Positions 8,247 to 17,551 of a stretch of DNA of 64,000 nucleotides are shown one piece after another. The translations under genes were made by a program, and so were the position numbers. Origin of the DNA: UMGS1649 sp045534225 (GTDB lineage: Bacteria; Bacillota; Clostridia; TANB77; CAG-465); NCBI GenBank assembly GCA_045534225.1, contig JAZSJJ010000007.1:1-64000 (forward strand), written 5' to 3'. The notes below the pieces were generated by a model. The model was not told the origin of the DNA. It saw only the letters and a list, made by a program, of their open reading frames with translations, and did no database searches. Numbering within the stretch: the stretch's first letter is position 1; every line of letters starts with the position of its first letter.

Positions 8247-9290
8247 ATGAATGTATTTTTTGCCATTTTACTTATGGTGGCAGGATTATTTTTATTAATA
8301 AAAGGATCAGACTTATTTGTTGATCTAGGAACAAAAATCGGTAAAAAGTTTAAGATGAGCGAAGTCCTGATTGGCCTTACAATAGTGTCTATTGGAACTA
8401 GTCTTCCAGAGTTATTACTATCATTAAGCGCCTCGTTTAACGGAAGTTCAGATTTCCTGATTGGTAATATCATTGGAACAAACTTATTCAACATGTGTTG
8501 CATTTTAGGAATTATTTGTCTTACAAATCCACTAAAATTGTTACGTGAAACAATTAGAAAAGATATGAATATGAGCTTAATATCTAGTACTGCTCTATTT
8601 GTTCTCTTGATGGATATAGTAGATTCTGGTTCAACTCATAACGCGGTAACAAGAACAGATGGTATTATTCTTTTACTATTCTTCTCTATATTTATATATT
8701 ACACATTATATGAATTTGGAGAGTATTTAAGAAATCGCCGAGAGAAGAAATATAAAGATGTTAAAGAAAAACAAATACGTTACAAAAAAGATAGAAAAGA
8801 TGCAGATAACAAAAAAGTATTTTCAATGAAAGATATTAAGGCTATCCTTAAAGATGTATTCTTAATGTTGTTATGCATTGTCGCAATATATATAGGAGCA
8901 GAACTTGTTGTAAATAATGCTGTTGTAATTGCAAGAGTGTTTAAGGTTAGTGAAACATTTATATCTATCGCAATAATTGCCGTTGGAACATCGCTTCCTG
9001 AAATTTCTACTTCAATTGCCGCTGTAAAGAAAAACAGAATAAATATAGCAATAGGAAATCTTATTGGTAGTAACATGTTTAATACACTATTTGTTATAGG
9101 CACTTCTGCTTTGATTAGTCCAATTAAAGTAAATACACCGTCACTTGTTATAGACGCTGCAGTATTTGTTTTAGTATGTTTGGTTCTTAGATTATTTACT
9201 AGGAAAAAGCCCGAAATTACTGCAATGGAAGGTTTTACATTACTTAGCATATATGCGTGTTATATGGTGTTTGTATTGTATAGACATTAG
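8247..9290 (+). CDS. Calcium/sodium antiporter (CaCA family, YrbG-like)
   Basis: A 347-aa integral membrane protein with the internally duplicated layout of the family. Each half carries the ion-binding signature: GTSLPELLLSLSA with GNIIGTNLFN in the first, GTSLPEISTSIAA with GNLIGSNMFN in the second. About ten hydrophobic helices are separated by a charged cytoplasmic loop near residues 150-195 (RNRREKKYKDV). By family it exchanges Na+ for Ca2+ across the membrane. Start at ATG after AAAGGAG. It is alone between convergent terminators. Confidence 0.9.
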   Translation: MNVFFAILLMVAGLFLLIKGSDLFVDLGTKIGKKFKMSEVLIGLTIVSIGTSLPELLLSLSASFNGSSDFLIGNIIGTNLFNMCCILGIICLTNPLKLLRETIRKDMNMSLISSTALFVLLMDIVDSGSTHNAVTRTDGIILLLFFSIFIYYTLYEFGEYLRNRREKKYKDVKEKQIRYKKDRKDADNKKVFSMKDIKAILKDVFLMLLCIVAIYIGAELVVNNAVVIARVFKVSETFISIAIIAVGTSLPEISTSIAAVKKNRINIAIGNLIGSNMFNTLFVIGTSALISPIKVNTPSLVIDAAVFVLVCLVLRLFTRKKPEITAMEGFTLLSIYACYMVFVLYRH

Positions 9291-9328
9291 ACATAGACAA
9301 ATTATATAAATCGAAATATAGAATATAA

Positions 9329-9354
9329 AAACGAGAGGAAAAATCCTCTCGTTT
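9329..9354. terminator. Bidirectional terminator
   Basis: AAACGAGAGGA / TCCTCTCGTTT with short A and T tracts, between the convergent antiporter and hpf genes. Confidence 0.75.
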
Positions 9355-9369
9355 ATTTAATATTCAATT

Positions 9370-9711
9370 TTATTCAACATCTAGGTCTTCTTCAGTAACA
9401 CCCATGTTTACATTCTTTTCTGTTCTTTTATTTAATATTTTAGTTTTTTGTTTTCTTATTTGACCTAAAATTTTGTCCATTACAAGGTCAATACCAGCAT
9501 AAACGTCATGAGTTGGTTCTTCTGCCATATAAGTTTTGCCTTTAGCTTCTACACGAAGACTCACGTATTGTTTCTCCTTCTTTGCTGCGAATGTAACGTG
9601 TGCAATTGTGTCTTTATCAAAGAACTTATCTAATTTGCTTACTCTTTTTTCAGCATATTCTCTGATACCGTCTGTTACTTCAATGCCCATTCCATTTAAA
9701 TCTAATTTCAT
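9370..9711 (-). CDS. hpf: Ribosome hibernation factor, short (YfiA/RaiA-type) form
   Basis: A 113-aa S30AE-family protein (MKLDLNGMGIEVTDGIREYAEKR at the N-terminus). The conserved beta-alpha-beta core includes VSLRVEAKGKTYMAEE and YAGIDLVMDKILGQIRKQ. The family binds the decoding site of the small subunit and silences ribosomes in stationary phase. Bacillota usually encode a long form of about 180 aa with a C-terminal dimerisation domain. Here the protein stops after an acidic tail (VTEEDLDVE), so it resembles the enterobacterial short form. Start ATG follows GAGGAG. It ends just before the bidirectional terminator at 9329-9354. Confidence 0.9.
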   Translation of the reverse strand: MKLDLNGMGIEVTDGIREYAEKRVSKLDKFFDKDTIAHVTFAAKKEKQYVSLRVEAKGKTYMAEEPTHDVYAGIDLVMDKILGQIRKQKTKILNKRTEKNVNMGVTEEDLDVE

Positions 9712-9769
9712 ATATAATCAACTCCTCGTTAATATTATATACTATCATTTAATACTTTTCAATATTTTT

Positions 9770-12700
9770 TTAGAATTCATCAAATAATGATACTTGAGCT
9801 GAATTTGGCATACCTTTTGTACAGCCATATTTATCTAATAGTTCCATTGCAGATTTCCCCAACTTTGCTCGTGTCATTAGATTTTCTTTAGATGAAAATT
9901 CACCGTCTTTTCTAGCTTCAGCTATATTCTTAGCGTTGACCGTACCAAATGTAGGTATTGCTGAAAGTGGTGGTCTTATTCCATCTTCTTCTACCAAGAA
10001 TTTAGTTGCATCAGATTTATATAAATCTATTGGCAAGAAGTCTATTCCTCTTTCCATCATTTCATTTACAACTTCAAGAACTGTAACCATATCTTTTTCA
10101 ACATTACTTGCCTCGGGATTAGATTCAATCGTTTTCATTGCCTCTTTAACCTTTTGCTTATTTGTGCACATTACATCTGCATTAAAAGCATCTGCTCTAA
10201 CTGTTAAATATGTAGCATAGAAAGCTTTCGGATGATATACCTTAAAGTATGCAATTCTATATGCCATCATAACATAAGCACAAGCATGGGCTTTAGGGAA
10301 CATGTACTTAATCTTTAGACAAGAATCTATATACCATTCTGGCACATCACATTCTCTCATCTTCTCCTTCATTTCTTCCGTAAGATCTTTTTTAGCTTTA
10401 CCTTTTCTTGTTATCTCCATTATCTTAAACGCAAGAGATGGATCAAGTCCTTTTTGTATTAAGTAAATCATGATGTCGTCACGAGTACATATTGCCTCTT
10501 TAAGCGTTGTTATTCCTTGCTCTATTAGGCTTTGCGCATTGTTTAGCCAAACGTCAGTACCATGTGATAGACCAGATATTCTAACAAGTTCACCAAATGT
10601 TGTTGGCTTTGTATCTAGTAGCATTTGTCTAACAAACTTAGTACCAAACTCTGGTATAGCGTAAGTAGCAACTTTAGAACGTTCTTGTTCCTCTGTTATA
10701 CCTAATGCCTCAGTTGAACTGAACAAAGACATTACCTTTGGTTCATCTAAAGGTATTGTTTTTGCATCTATTCCTGTTAAATCTTCTAACATTCTAATAA
10801 CAGTAGGATCATCATGTCCTAGTATGTCTAGTTTTAGTAAGTTGTCATGTATTGAGTGGAAGTCAAAATGTGTAGTTATTGTACTTGATGTAGGATCATC
10901 TGCTGGTCTTTGTACCGGACAGAAATCGTAAATTTCTTTATCTCTTGGTACAACTATAATACCACCCGGGTGTTGTCCTGTTGTTCTCTTAATACCTGTA
11001 CACATTCTAGACACTCTGTTTATTTCGGGTACTCTTACATATTGATTCTTACCTTCATAATATTTCTTAACAAATCCATATGCAGTTTTTTCTGCAAGTG
11101 TAGATATTGTTCCCGCTCTAAATGTTTTATATTTACCAAATAGCACCTCTGTATATGCGTGTGCTTTTGATTGATAATCTCCAGAGAAATTAAGGTCTAT
11201 ATCTGGAACCTTATCTCCTTTAAATCCAAGGAATGTTTCGAATGGAATATCCATTCCATCTTTCTTCATTCTATTTCCGCATTTAGGACAATCTTTATCT
11301 TCCATATCTACTCCAGTTGTAACTGTAACTGGTGGGAATTCACTATATTTACAATGAGGACATACATAATGTGGTGGAAGCGGATTTACTTCTGTTATAC
11401 CAGACATTGTTGCCACGAAAGACGAACCAACCGAACCTCTGGAACCAACTAGATATCCATCATCATTAGATTTCTTAACTAGTTTTTGAGCTATTATGTA
11501 CATAACCGAGAATCCATTAGTTATTATTGAGTTTAATTCTTTCTTTATTCTTGCTTCAACTATTTCAGGAAGCGGATCTCCATATATACTTCTCGCTTTT
11601 TCATAAGTTAGTCTTTCTATTTCCTCATCCGAGCCATCAATTACCGGGTTGTATGTTCCATCAACAACTGGTTTTATTTCTTCAAACATATCTGCAATCT
11701 TATTAGTGTTTTCTATTACAATTTCTCTTGCAGTTGCTTCATCAAGGTAATCGAACTCTTTAAGCATTTCATTTGTTGTTCTTAAGTAAAGTGGTGCTTG
11801 TTCATCCGCATCATCATATCCTTGACCAGCCATTATTATTCTTCTATATAACTCATCTTGAGGATTCATAAAGTGAACATCGCCTGTAGCTACTACAGGT
11901 ATATTTAACTCTTTACCCAAGTTTATTATCTTTTTATTTATTTCTTGTAACTCTTTTTCATCTTTAACCGTACCATTACGAATATAGAATTCGTTGTTAC
12001 CTATTGGTTGAACTTCTAAATAATCATAATATTTAGCAATTTCACGTGCCTCATCCATTCTATTCTCTAAAACAGCTTGGTAAAGTTCTCCTCTTTCACA
12101 AGCAGAACCAATTATTAATCCTTCTCTATATCTATTTATTAACGATCTAGAAAGTCTAGGTTTCTTGTGGAAATATCTAATGTGTGCAAAAGATATTAGT
12201 TTGTATAAATTCTTAAGTCCAACATAGTTTTTAGCAAATATTATTATATGGTATGGCGTGAAGTTTCTCTTATCTTCTATATATTCAGTTTGAACATATT
12301 CGTTTAGTTTCATACCACGTTCTTCTAGAATTTCGCACATTTTTATAAATACTTTTGCTGTTGCTCTAGCATCATTTATAGCTCTATGCGCATTTTCTAA
12401 TTCTATATTTAAGTTTGCCGCTATTGTTCCCAACTTATGATTTTCATATCCTTCAAACATTTCTCTAGCTATAGCCAACGTATCTATTGCAAACTCTGGT
12501 TTTGTATAACCACATTTATCTGCATAGTAGTTTATGAATGACGTATCAAATTTTGCATTATGTGCAACTATAACTGTATCCTTTGCAAAATCTAAAAATC
12601 CTTTTAATGCTTCTTCTATTTTTGGAGCATCTTTAACCATATCTGGTGTTATATGAGTTAACTCTTGTACTTCTTTAGGTATACTTCTTTCTGGATTTAC

Positions 12701-14092
12701 AAATGTAGAGAACTCATCTATTGCTTGTCCATCTTTTACTTTAACAGCTGCTATTTCTGTTATTGCATCGCTCCCTGGAGTAAAACCAGTTGTTTCTATA
12801 TCAAAAACAGTGTAAGTTGTTGGTGCTTCAAATACAGGTGCAACATCTGGTACTAAATACCCTTCTGTACCATATAGCACTTTAATATCAAACTTCTTTT
12901 CAGCATAGTTAAATGCTGCAAGATTTGCTTCCGGGAAGCTTTGTGCAACACCATGGTCTGTTATTGCTATTGCTTTATGTCCCCATTTTATAGCTTGCTT
13001 TACAAGATCCGTTGCAGAACTCACTCCATCCATAGAGCTCATTTGTGTATGTAGATGAAGTTCTACTCTCTTAACCTCAGCTTCGTCTTTTCTTTCAGGT
13101 GGCTTCTTACCATCTACTATGTTTCTTAGAATTATTGATATATCTTTAGCAAACATATCATATTGTGGTTTTCCATCTGCTTTTATGTATTTACCAACTT
13201 TTAATCTTCCACTAAGTTCACCAACATCTATACGTTTAGGATCTGCAAAGATTTTTACAGCTATTGTACTTGTTTCATCACTTACTTCTAAAGAAAACAT
13301 TTCTTTACCAGTCTTAGTAGTTTTAACCTCACACGCTTCTATTTTACCTTCAATACAAGCATTTTCCATATCTTGATTTATATCTTCTATCTTATCTACT
13401 TTAGCACTTGTAATGTCTTTACCCATTATTACATTTTCTGCTTTTGGACCTTCTTGTTTTTCTTCTTTAGGCTTAAAGTATGCTGGTTGCGATGATTGTG
13501 ATTGTGGTTGTGGTGCGACAGGTGCTTTGTACTCACCCTGTGGCTTTTGGTCCTTTGGCTTATCCGATGGTGGTGCTATAAACTTCTCTTCCTTATGGCT
13601 TGCAACAAAATCTGCTTTCGCTGTAGTTGAATCACAAATTTCAAATTCAATATTTGCACCATAATATGCAGATACCGTTTCTGTTAAAAACTCTTCTGTT
13701 TTTTGTAGCTTCAAAAAGTTAGCATTTGGAACTTTAAGTTCTATTATTACTTTATTGTTTTCCTTAATATACTCCCTTTTAGATATTTCTAGTACATTTG
13801 ATACATAAGGTCTAGCTAGTTTCAAATAATCTAAAACTCTATCTACATCTTCTTCATCAAAGTCTCTTTTCTCATTTAAATGAGGAATTACCCTGAAACT
13901 TTTCAAGGAGAACGCTTTAGTAGCGTTTGTTTCAAACGCTACAACATCCTTAGGTTCTATCTCGCCTTTTATTTCAAGTTTTATAATTGCCGCATTGGCC
14001 TTTTTTGAAAACTTAACCTCTTCTACCATCAAATCGTTTATACTACTGCCTTCTATTGCCGCAGGTGCAAACAATTCACTTAGTTTTTTCAT
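9770..14092 (-). CDS. polC: DNA polymerase III alpha subunit, PolC type
   Basis: A 1440-aa replicative polymerase of low-GC Gram-positives. N-terminal domain and OB fold come first (about 1-330), then the PHP domain (VELHLHTQMSSMDG to TDHGVAQSF). The inserted DnaQ-like 3'-5' exonuclease begins at TVFDIETTGFTPG and includes VAHNAKFDTSF. The PHP and polymerase regions continue with a Cys4 zinc site (CPHCKYSEF and CPKCGNRM), the palm motif VPDIDLNFSG, and the fingers. The start MKKLSELFAP follows GGGGGAAATAT; an 11-residue extension upstream lacks a ribosome site. It lies last in the frr-cdsA-rseP-polC direction, separated from rseP by a terminator hairpin. Neighbouring proS is absent. Confidence 0.97.
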   Translation of the reverse strand: MKKLSELFAPAAIEGSSINDLMVEEVKFSKKANAAIIKLEIKGEIEPKDVVAFETNATKAFSLKSFRVIPHLNEKRDFDEEDVDRVLDYLKLARPYVSNVLEISKREYIKENNKVIIELKVPNANFLKLQKTEEFLTETVSAYYGANIEFEICDSTTAKADFVASHKEEKFIAPPSDKPKDQKPQGEYKAPVAPQPQSQSSQPAYFKPKEEKQEGPKAENVIMGKDITSAKVDKIEDINQDMENACIEGKIEACEVKTTKTGKEMFSLEVSDETSTIAVKIFADPKRIDVGELSGRLKVGKYIKADGKPQYDMFAKDISIILRNIVDGKKPPERKDEAEVKRVELHLHTQMSSMDGVSSATDLVKQAIKWGHKAIAITDHGVAQSFPEANLAAFNYAEKKFDIKVLYGTEGYLVPDVAPVFEAPTTYTVFDIETTGFTPGSDAITEIAAVKVKDGQAIDEFSTFVNPERSIPKEVQELTHITPDMVKDAPKIEEALKGFLDFAKDTVIVAHNAKFDTSFINYYADKCGYTKPEFAIDTLAIAREMFEGYENHKLGTIAANLNIELENAHRAINDARATAKVFIKMCEILEERGMKLNEYVQTEYIEDKRNFTPYHIIIFAKNYVGLKNLYKLISFAHIRYFHKKPRLSRSLINRYREGLIIGSACERGELYQAVLENRMDEAREIAKYYDYLEVQPIGNNEFYIRNGTVKDEKELQEINKKIINLGKELNIPVVATGDVHFMNPQDELYRRIIMAGQGYDDADEQAPLYLRTTNEMLKEFDYLDEATAREIVIENTNKIADMFEEIKPVVDGTYNPVIDGSDEEIERLTYEKARSIYGDPLPEIVEARIKKELNSIITNGFSVMYIIAQKLVKKSNDDGYLVGSRGSVGSSFVATMSGITEVNPLPPHYVCPHCKYSEFPPVTVTTGVDMEDKDCPKCGNRMKKDGMDIPFETFLGFKGDKVPDIDLNFSGDYQSKAHAYTEVLFGKYKTFRAGTISTLAEKTAYGFVKKYYEGKNQYVRVPEINRVSRMCTGIKRTTGQHPGGIIVVPRDKEIYDFCPVQRPADDPTSSTITTHFDFHSIHDNLLKLDILGHDDPTVIRMLEDLTGIDAKTIPLDEPKVMSLFSSTEALGITEEQERSKVATYAIPEFGTKFVRQMLLDTKPTTFGELVRISGLSHGTDVWLNNAQSLIEQGITTLKEAICTRDDIMIYLIQKGLDPSLAFKIMEITRKGKAKKDLTEEMKEKMRECDVPEWYIDSCLKIKYMFPKAHACAYVMMAYRIAYFKVYHPKAFYATYLTVRADAFNADVMCTNKQKVKEAMKTIESNPEASNVEKDMVTVLEVVNEMMERGIDFLPIDLYKSDATKFLVEEDGIRPPLSAIPTFGTVNAKNIAEARKDGEFSSKENLMTRAKLGKSAMELLDKYGCTKGMPNSAQVSLFDEF

Positions 14093-14115
14093 ATATTTCC
14101 CCCATATACGTATAT

Positions 14116-14153
14116 AAAAACCCAAAATGGTAATATTAACATTTTGAGTTTTT
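14116..14153 (-). terminator. Hairpin between rseP and polC
   Basis: AAAAACTCAAAATG / CATTTTGGGTTTTT on the minus strand with a T-rich end, between the rseP stop and the polC start. A leaky terminator would set polC expression below that of frr-cdsA-rseP. Confidence 0.6.
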
Positions 14154-14184
14154 ATACTTATTTAATTTCTTCTTTCGTTTTATT

Positions 14185-15438
14185 TTATATTACTCTTATT
14201 ATATCGTTTATTGTTACAAACACTGTAAGTGCAAGTAATAATCCTAGTCCGATATAGCTTAGTATTAATTCCACTTTTTCTGGAACTTTCTTCTTAGTTA
14301 TCCACTCTATTAACACTAGCACTACTTTACCACCATCAAGCGGCGGGAATGGTAATATGTTCGCAATTCCTACTGCTAAAGATATCATAGCCATCATACT
14401 TAAGAATTCAGCTATTCCTTCAGTTCTAGAAACCATTTCACCAATTCCAACTATTCCAGATAATTGATTTACTTTAACTTTTCCCATAAACAAGTCAACA
14501 TATGATCCTACTATTTGAGTTATTGTTGATACAGATTTATAGTAAGCTGTTTTGATTGTTGTTTTTTCTTCAGCAAAATTAGATAATCCTAAATCAAAAG
14601 AAAGTTTCGTAGCTGGTGTAAGTTTTTCTTCCACTTCCTTACCATCTCTTAATACTAATATTGTTACTTCTTTTTCAGCGTTAGCAGATATTTCAGATAT
14701 TACATCAATAGATAACACTGTCTCTTTACCATTAACTTTTAGTATTTTGTCTCCCGCTTTTATTTTTGATGCAGCTGGCATTCCAGGTTCAACTACTTGA
14801 ACATATGTTAATACATTACCATCTTCATCCAGTTTTGTTGCTTCAAAATACACGCCCATATAACCAATTTTCTTAACTGCGTCTTTTACAAGAGTGGTAT
14901 ATGTTTTACCCTCTCTTAAATATTCAACTGTTACATCTGTTTTGTCTGTTTTGTTATATAACGCAACATCTTGATAAATATGTGTTACTTTATCTTCTAT
15001 TTTTGTTATTATATCGCCTTCACGAATTCCAGCAATATATGCGGCACCATCTTCATAGATGCCAGATATTTTAGTTCCAAATGTTGGTGATACCATATTT
15101 GTTCCTAAGAATAATACTGTTGCAAGTATTGCATTGAATAGCACTCCCGCTACAAGCACAATTATTCTTTGCCAGCATGGTTTTCTGTTAAAGGCATTCT
15201 CGTCTTGCGAATCTCCTTCTTCACCTTCAATTGCAACATATCCACCAAACAATATCCATCTTAAAGAATACTTAGTTCCTTTATATTCTTTAGAGAATAT
15301 TTTTGGGCCAAACCCTATGCTAAATTCGTTTACTGTCATTTTGAACAGTTTAGCAAAAAGGAAGTGCCCAAATTCATGGATAGTAGCAACTACACTTAAA
15401 ACTATTATTAGTTTAATTATAGTTAAAACTAAAGCCAT
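14185..15438 (-). CDS. rseP: Site-2 zinc metalloprotease RseP
   Basis: A 417-aa intramembrane protease. Helix 1 carries the zinc motif HEFGH (about residues 22-26), and the third metal ligand lies in PFPPLDGGKVV near residue 360. Between them are two PDZ-like segments (ISGIYEDGAAYIAGIREGDII and VVEPGMPAASKIKAGDKIL). Four hydrophobic helices are visible. The family clips single-pass membrane substrates after a first cut, such as anti-sigma factors. Two PDZ-like copies resemble Gram-negative RseP more than the single-PDZ RasP of Bacillus. It follows cdsA by 21 bases; dxr, which often sits between them, is missing. Confidence 0.92.
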   Translation of the reverse strand: MALVLTIIKLIIVLSVVATIHEFGHFLFAKLFKMTVNEFSIGFGPKIFSKEYKGTKYSLRWILFGGYVAIEGEEGDSQDENAFNRKPCWQRIIVLVAGVLFNAILATVLFLGTNMVSPTFGTKISGIYEDGAAYIAGIREGDIITKIEDKVTHIYQDVALYNKTDKTDVTVEYLREGKTYTTLVKDAVKKIGYMGVYFEATKLDEDGNVLTYVQVVEPGMPAASKIKAGDKILKVNGKETVLSIDVISEISANAEKEVTILVLRDGKEVEEKLTPATKLSFDLGLSNFAEEKTTIKTAYYKSVSTITQIVGSYVDLFMGKVKVNQLSGIVGIGEMVSRTEGIAEFLSMMAMISLAVGIANILPFPPLDGGKVVLVLIEWITKKKVPEKVELILSYIGLGLLLALTVFVTINDIIRVI

Positions 15439-15459
15439 TATTCATATACCTCTTTTCTA

Positions 15460-16272
15460 TTATACGTATAAAGTTATAAAAATATATACGATTGGCGCAA
15501 CAAACATTAAACTATCAAATCTGTCTAATATTCCGCCGTGTCCTGGCATTATATTTCCAAAATCTTTAATTTTACAAAATCTTTTTATTGCAGATGCTGT
15601 TAAATCACCAAATTGACCAGCTATTGCAGCTGCAACACCTACCATTGTCCAATAGAATACATCTCCTGGTATTCCATTTAAGTCACCTACTAGTGTTAAT
15701 ATTATAAATGAAATTACAACTCCAATTATACCACCCATAGATCCTTCTACTGTTTTATTTGGGCTAATATCTGGTGCAAGTTTTGTTTTTCCAAACTTAG
15801 AACCAACTAAGAATGCAAATGTATCACTTACAAATGCCCCAAATAATACATATAGTAGATAGAATCTGCTATATTCTCTTAAACCTAATATTAGTTTTAA
15901 GAAAGAGAATAGACATGGTATGTACAACAAACCAAATATTGTTATTGCAACATCTAAAATTGTTCTTTTTACATTACCTACAACCATATAAGCAAATGCG
16001 CTTATTAGTCCTACAGGTACTATTATTTTTATTAATAATAATTTATATTCTTCAGGAATTATTCCTCCCATTAAAAATATAGCCATACACCCTAGATATC
16101 CAATCCAAGCAATTGGTTTATAACCTATATTTTTAAATGCTTTATAGTATTCATATGTTGCTATTATAGCAAGCGTAGCTACTATCGTTGTGTCGAATAG
16201 AGGATTATTTATTAGCAGAATGGCTATCCATAACGCCACAAAAACTGCCCCCGAAATTATTCTTTTTTTCAT
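15460..16272 (-). CDS. cdsA: Phosphatidate cytidylyltransferase
   Basis: A 270-aa polytopic enzyme that makes CDP-diacylglycerol from phosphatidate and CTP, the branch point for membrane phospholipids. The C-terminal family signature is present: SAIKRFCKIKDFGNIMPGHG, then GILDRFDSLMF. About seven to eight hydrophobic helices are visible. The gene is 11 bases after frr and 21 before rseP, so it is transcribed with them. The usual uppS between frr and cdsA is absent. Confidence 0.93.
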   Translation of the reverse strand: MKKRIISGAVFVALWIAILLINNPLFDTTIVATLAIIATYEYYKAFKNIGYKPIAWIGYLGCMAIFLMGGIIPEEYKLLLIKIIVPVGLISAFAYMVVGNVKRTILDVAITIFGLLYIPCLFSFLKLILGLREYSRFYLLYVLFGAFVSDTFAFLVGSKFGKTKLAPDISPNKTVEGSMGGIIGVVISFIILTLVGDLNGIPGDVFYWTMVGVAAAIAGQFGDLTASAIKRFCKIKDFGNIMPGHGGILDRFDSLMFVAPIVYIFITLYV

Positions 16273-16283
16273 AAAAACCCCTA

Positions 16284-16832
16284 CTATACTTCCATTATTT
16301 CTTTTTCTTTTTCTGCAACTACTCCAGATACTATTTCAATTTGTTTATCTGTTATTTTTTGAACAGAATCTTCTAAAGAACGAATTTCATCTTCGCTTAT
16401 ACTTTCTTCTTTTCCTGTTTTCTTAATATCATCAATTGCGTCTCTTCTTATATTTCTAATTGCAACCTTTGTATCTTCACCCATTTTGCTTATATCTTTA
16501 GCTATTTCTTTTCTTCTTGCTTCGTTTAGTTCTGGGAATATTAGTCTAACTCCAGTTCCATCGTTTTGTGGGTTGATTCCTATATCTGCCTTAGTTATAG
16601 CTTTAGCTATTTCATTTAATAAGCTTTTATCCCATGGTGCTATTAATATTTGTCTTGGTTCCGGAACAGATATTGATGCTACTTGATTAAGTGGTGTTAA
16701 TGAGCCATAGTATTCCACACATATTTTGTTTAATATTTGTGGGTTTGCTCTACCCGCTCTTATATTTCCTAATTCTTCTCTTAAATAATCAATTCTTTCT
16801 TTCATTTTATTTTCATATATGCTTAAATCCAT
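16284..16832 (-). CDS. frr: Ribosome recycling factor
   Basis: A 182-aa cytoplasmic factor that, with EF-G, splits post-termination ribosomes. It has the typical motifs LREELGNIRAGRANP near the N-terminus and LNEARRKEIAKDISKMGED with RNIRRDAIDDIKK in the helical bundle. The start MDLSIYENK follows TGGAGGTAGAAAG; an upstream extension of 26 codons crosses the promoter. It is the first gene of frr-cdsA-rseP. pyrH, normally immediately upstream, is not in this window. Confidence 0.96.
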   Translation of the reverse strand: MDLSIYENKMKERIDYLREELGNIRAGRANPQILNKICVEYYGSLTPLNQVASISVPEPRQILIAPWDKSLLNEIAKAITKADIGINPQNDGTGVRLIFPELNEARRKEIAKDISKMGEDTKVAIRNIRRDAIDDIKKTGKEESISEDEIRSLEDSVQKITDKQIEIVSGVVAEKEKEIMEV

Positions 16833-16863
16833 ATGCTTTCTACCTCCAAAAATCTCTGTGACT

Positions 16864-16891
16864 ATTATACTATATTTATGCAAAAAATCAA
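16864..16891 (-). promoter_or_regulatory. Promoter of frr-cdsA-rseP
   Basis: TTGATT, 16 bp, TATAAT on the minus strand, about 30 bases before the frr start. Confidence 0.6.
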
Positions 16892-16938
16892 TAGTTTTAG
16901 CTAATCTCACACATTGTTACGCTTTGTTTTTTTTATCT

Positions 16939-17433
16939 TTATTCAATGTTAGTTGTATCTTCAAAATCCCCTGCAGAAAATACTGTTTCACCATTAGCTA
17001 ATATGCCCCTTGGATAATACAAGTTGCCTGTTAAATCTGCAGCGACATAAATATCATCTTGTGTTCTGCTTTTTCCATAGTTATATGTTGTAACCCTTAT
17101 CTTTTCTAGGTCTACAACAAAGAAAATAGCATCATCATCTCCATTTGCAGTTATTGTCGCAGAAAGTGCTGAACCTTTACCAGTCGTATTTAATGACGTT
17201 AATTGAGTTTTAGTATATGTCCTACCGTTTAATACTGGGTAATTACCGTATGTTAAATAGTATTCCTTAACCGCATCTTCTATTAATTCAAATTCCTCTG
17301 CTATTTTAGATTTTCTAGCGTTAGGTACTATATCGTCTATATTAATTATTACAACTGCTGTAAGGATTGCCATTACTGCAACTGCAATTGATAACGTTAT
17401 CATTGTTACACCTTGTTTTTTTAACATTTTCAT
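16939..17433 (-). CDS. Pseudopilin-like protein
   Basis: A 164-aa protein with a type IV prepilin N-terminus: short basic leader (MKMLKKQG), then VTMITLSIAVAVMAILTAVVII as the hydrophobic helix. A prepilin peptidase would cut after Gly8. The conserved Glu at mature position 5 is Thr here. The remainder is a helix (AEEFELIEDAVKEYYLTYGNYP) followed by a small beta domain with NGETVFSAGDFED at the end, as in type II secretion/ComG-like pseudopilins. It stands alone on the minus strand, between frr and the divergent carboxypeptidase gene; no pilus assembly genes are present here. Function is unassigned beyond the fold. Confidence 0.7.
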   Translation of the reverse strand: MKMLKKQGVTMITLSIAVAVMAILTAVVIINIDDIVPNARKSKIAEEFELIEDAVKEYYLTYGNYPVLNGRTYTKTQLTSLNTTGKGSALSATITANGDDDAIFFVVDLEKIRVTTYNYGKSRTQDDIYVAADLTGNLYYPRGILANGETVFSAGDFEDTTNIE

Positions 17434-17551
17434 AATCTCCTCATTCCACTCATATTTTATATCATACTCAATATTAAATCAATATTTTGTAAAAATCTAT
17501 TCACTATTTGATTATTGTATAGTATAATAGTGCTACTTGCGAGGTGAATAA

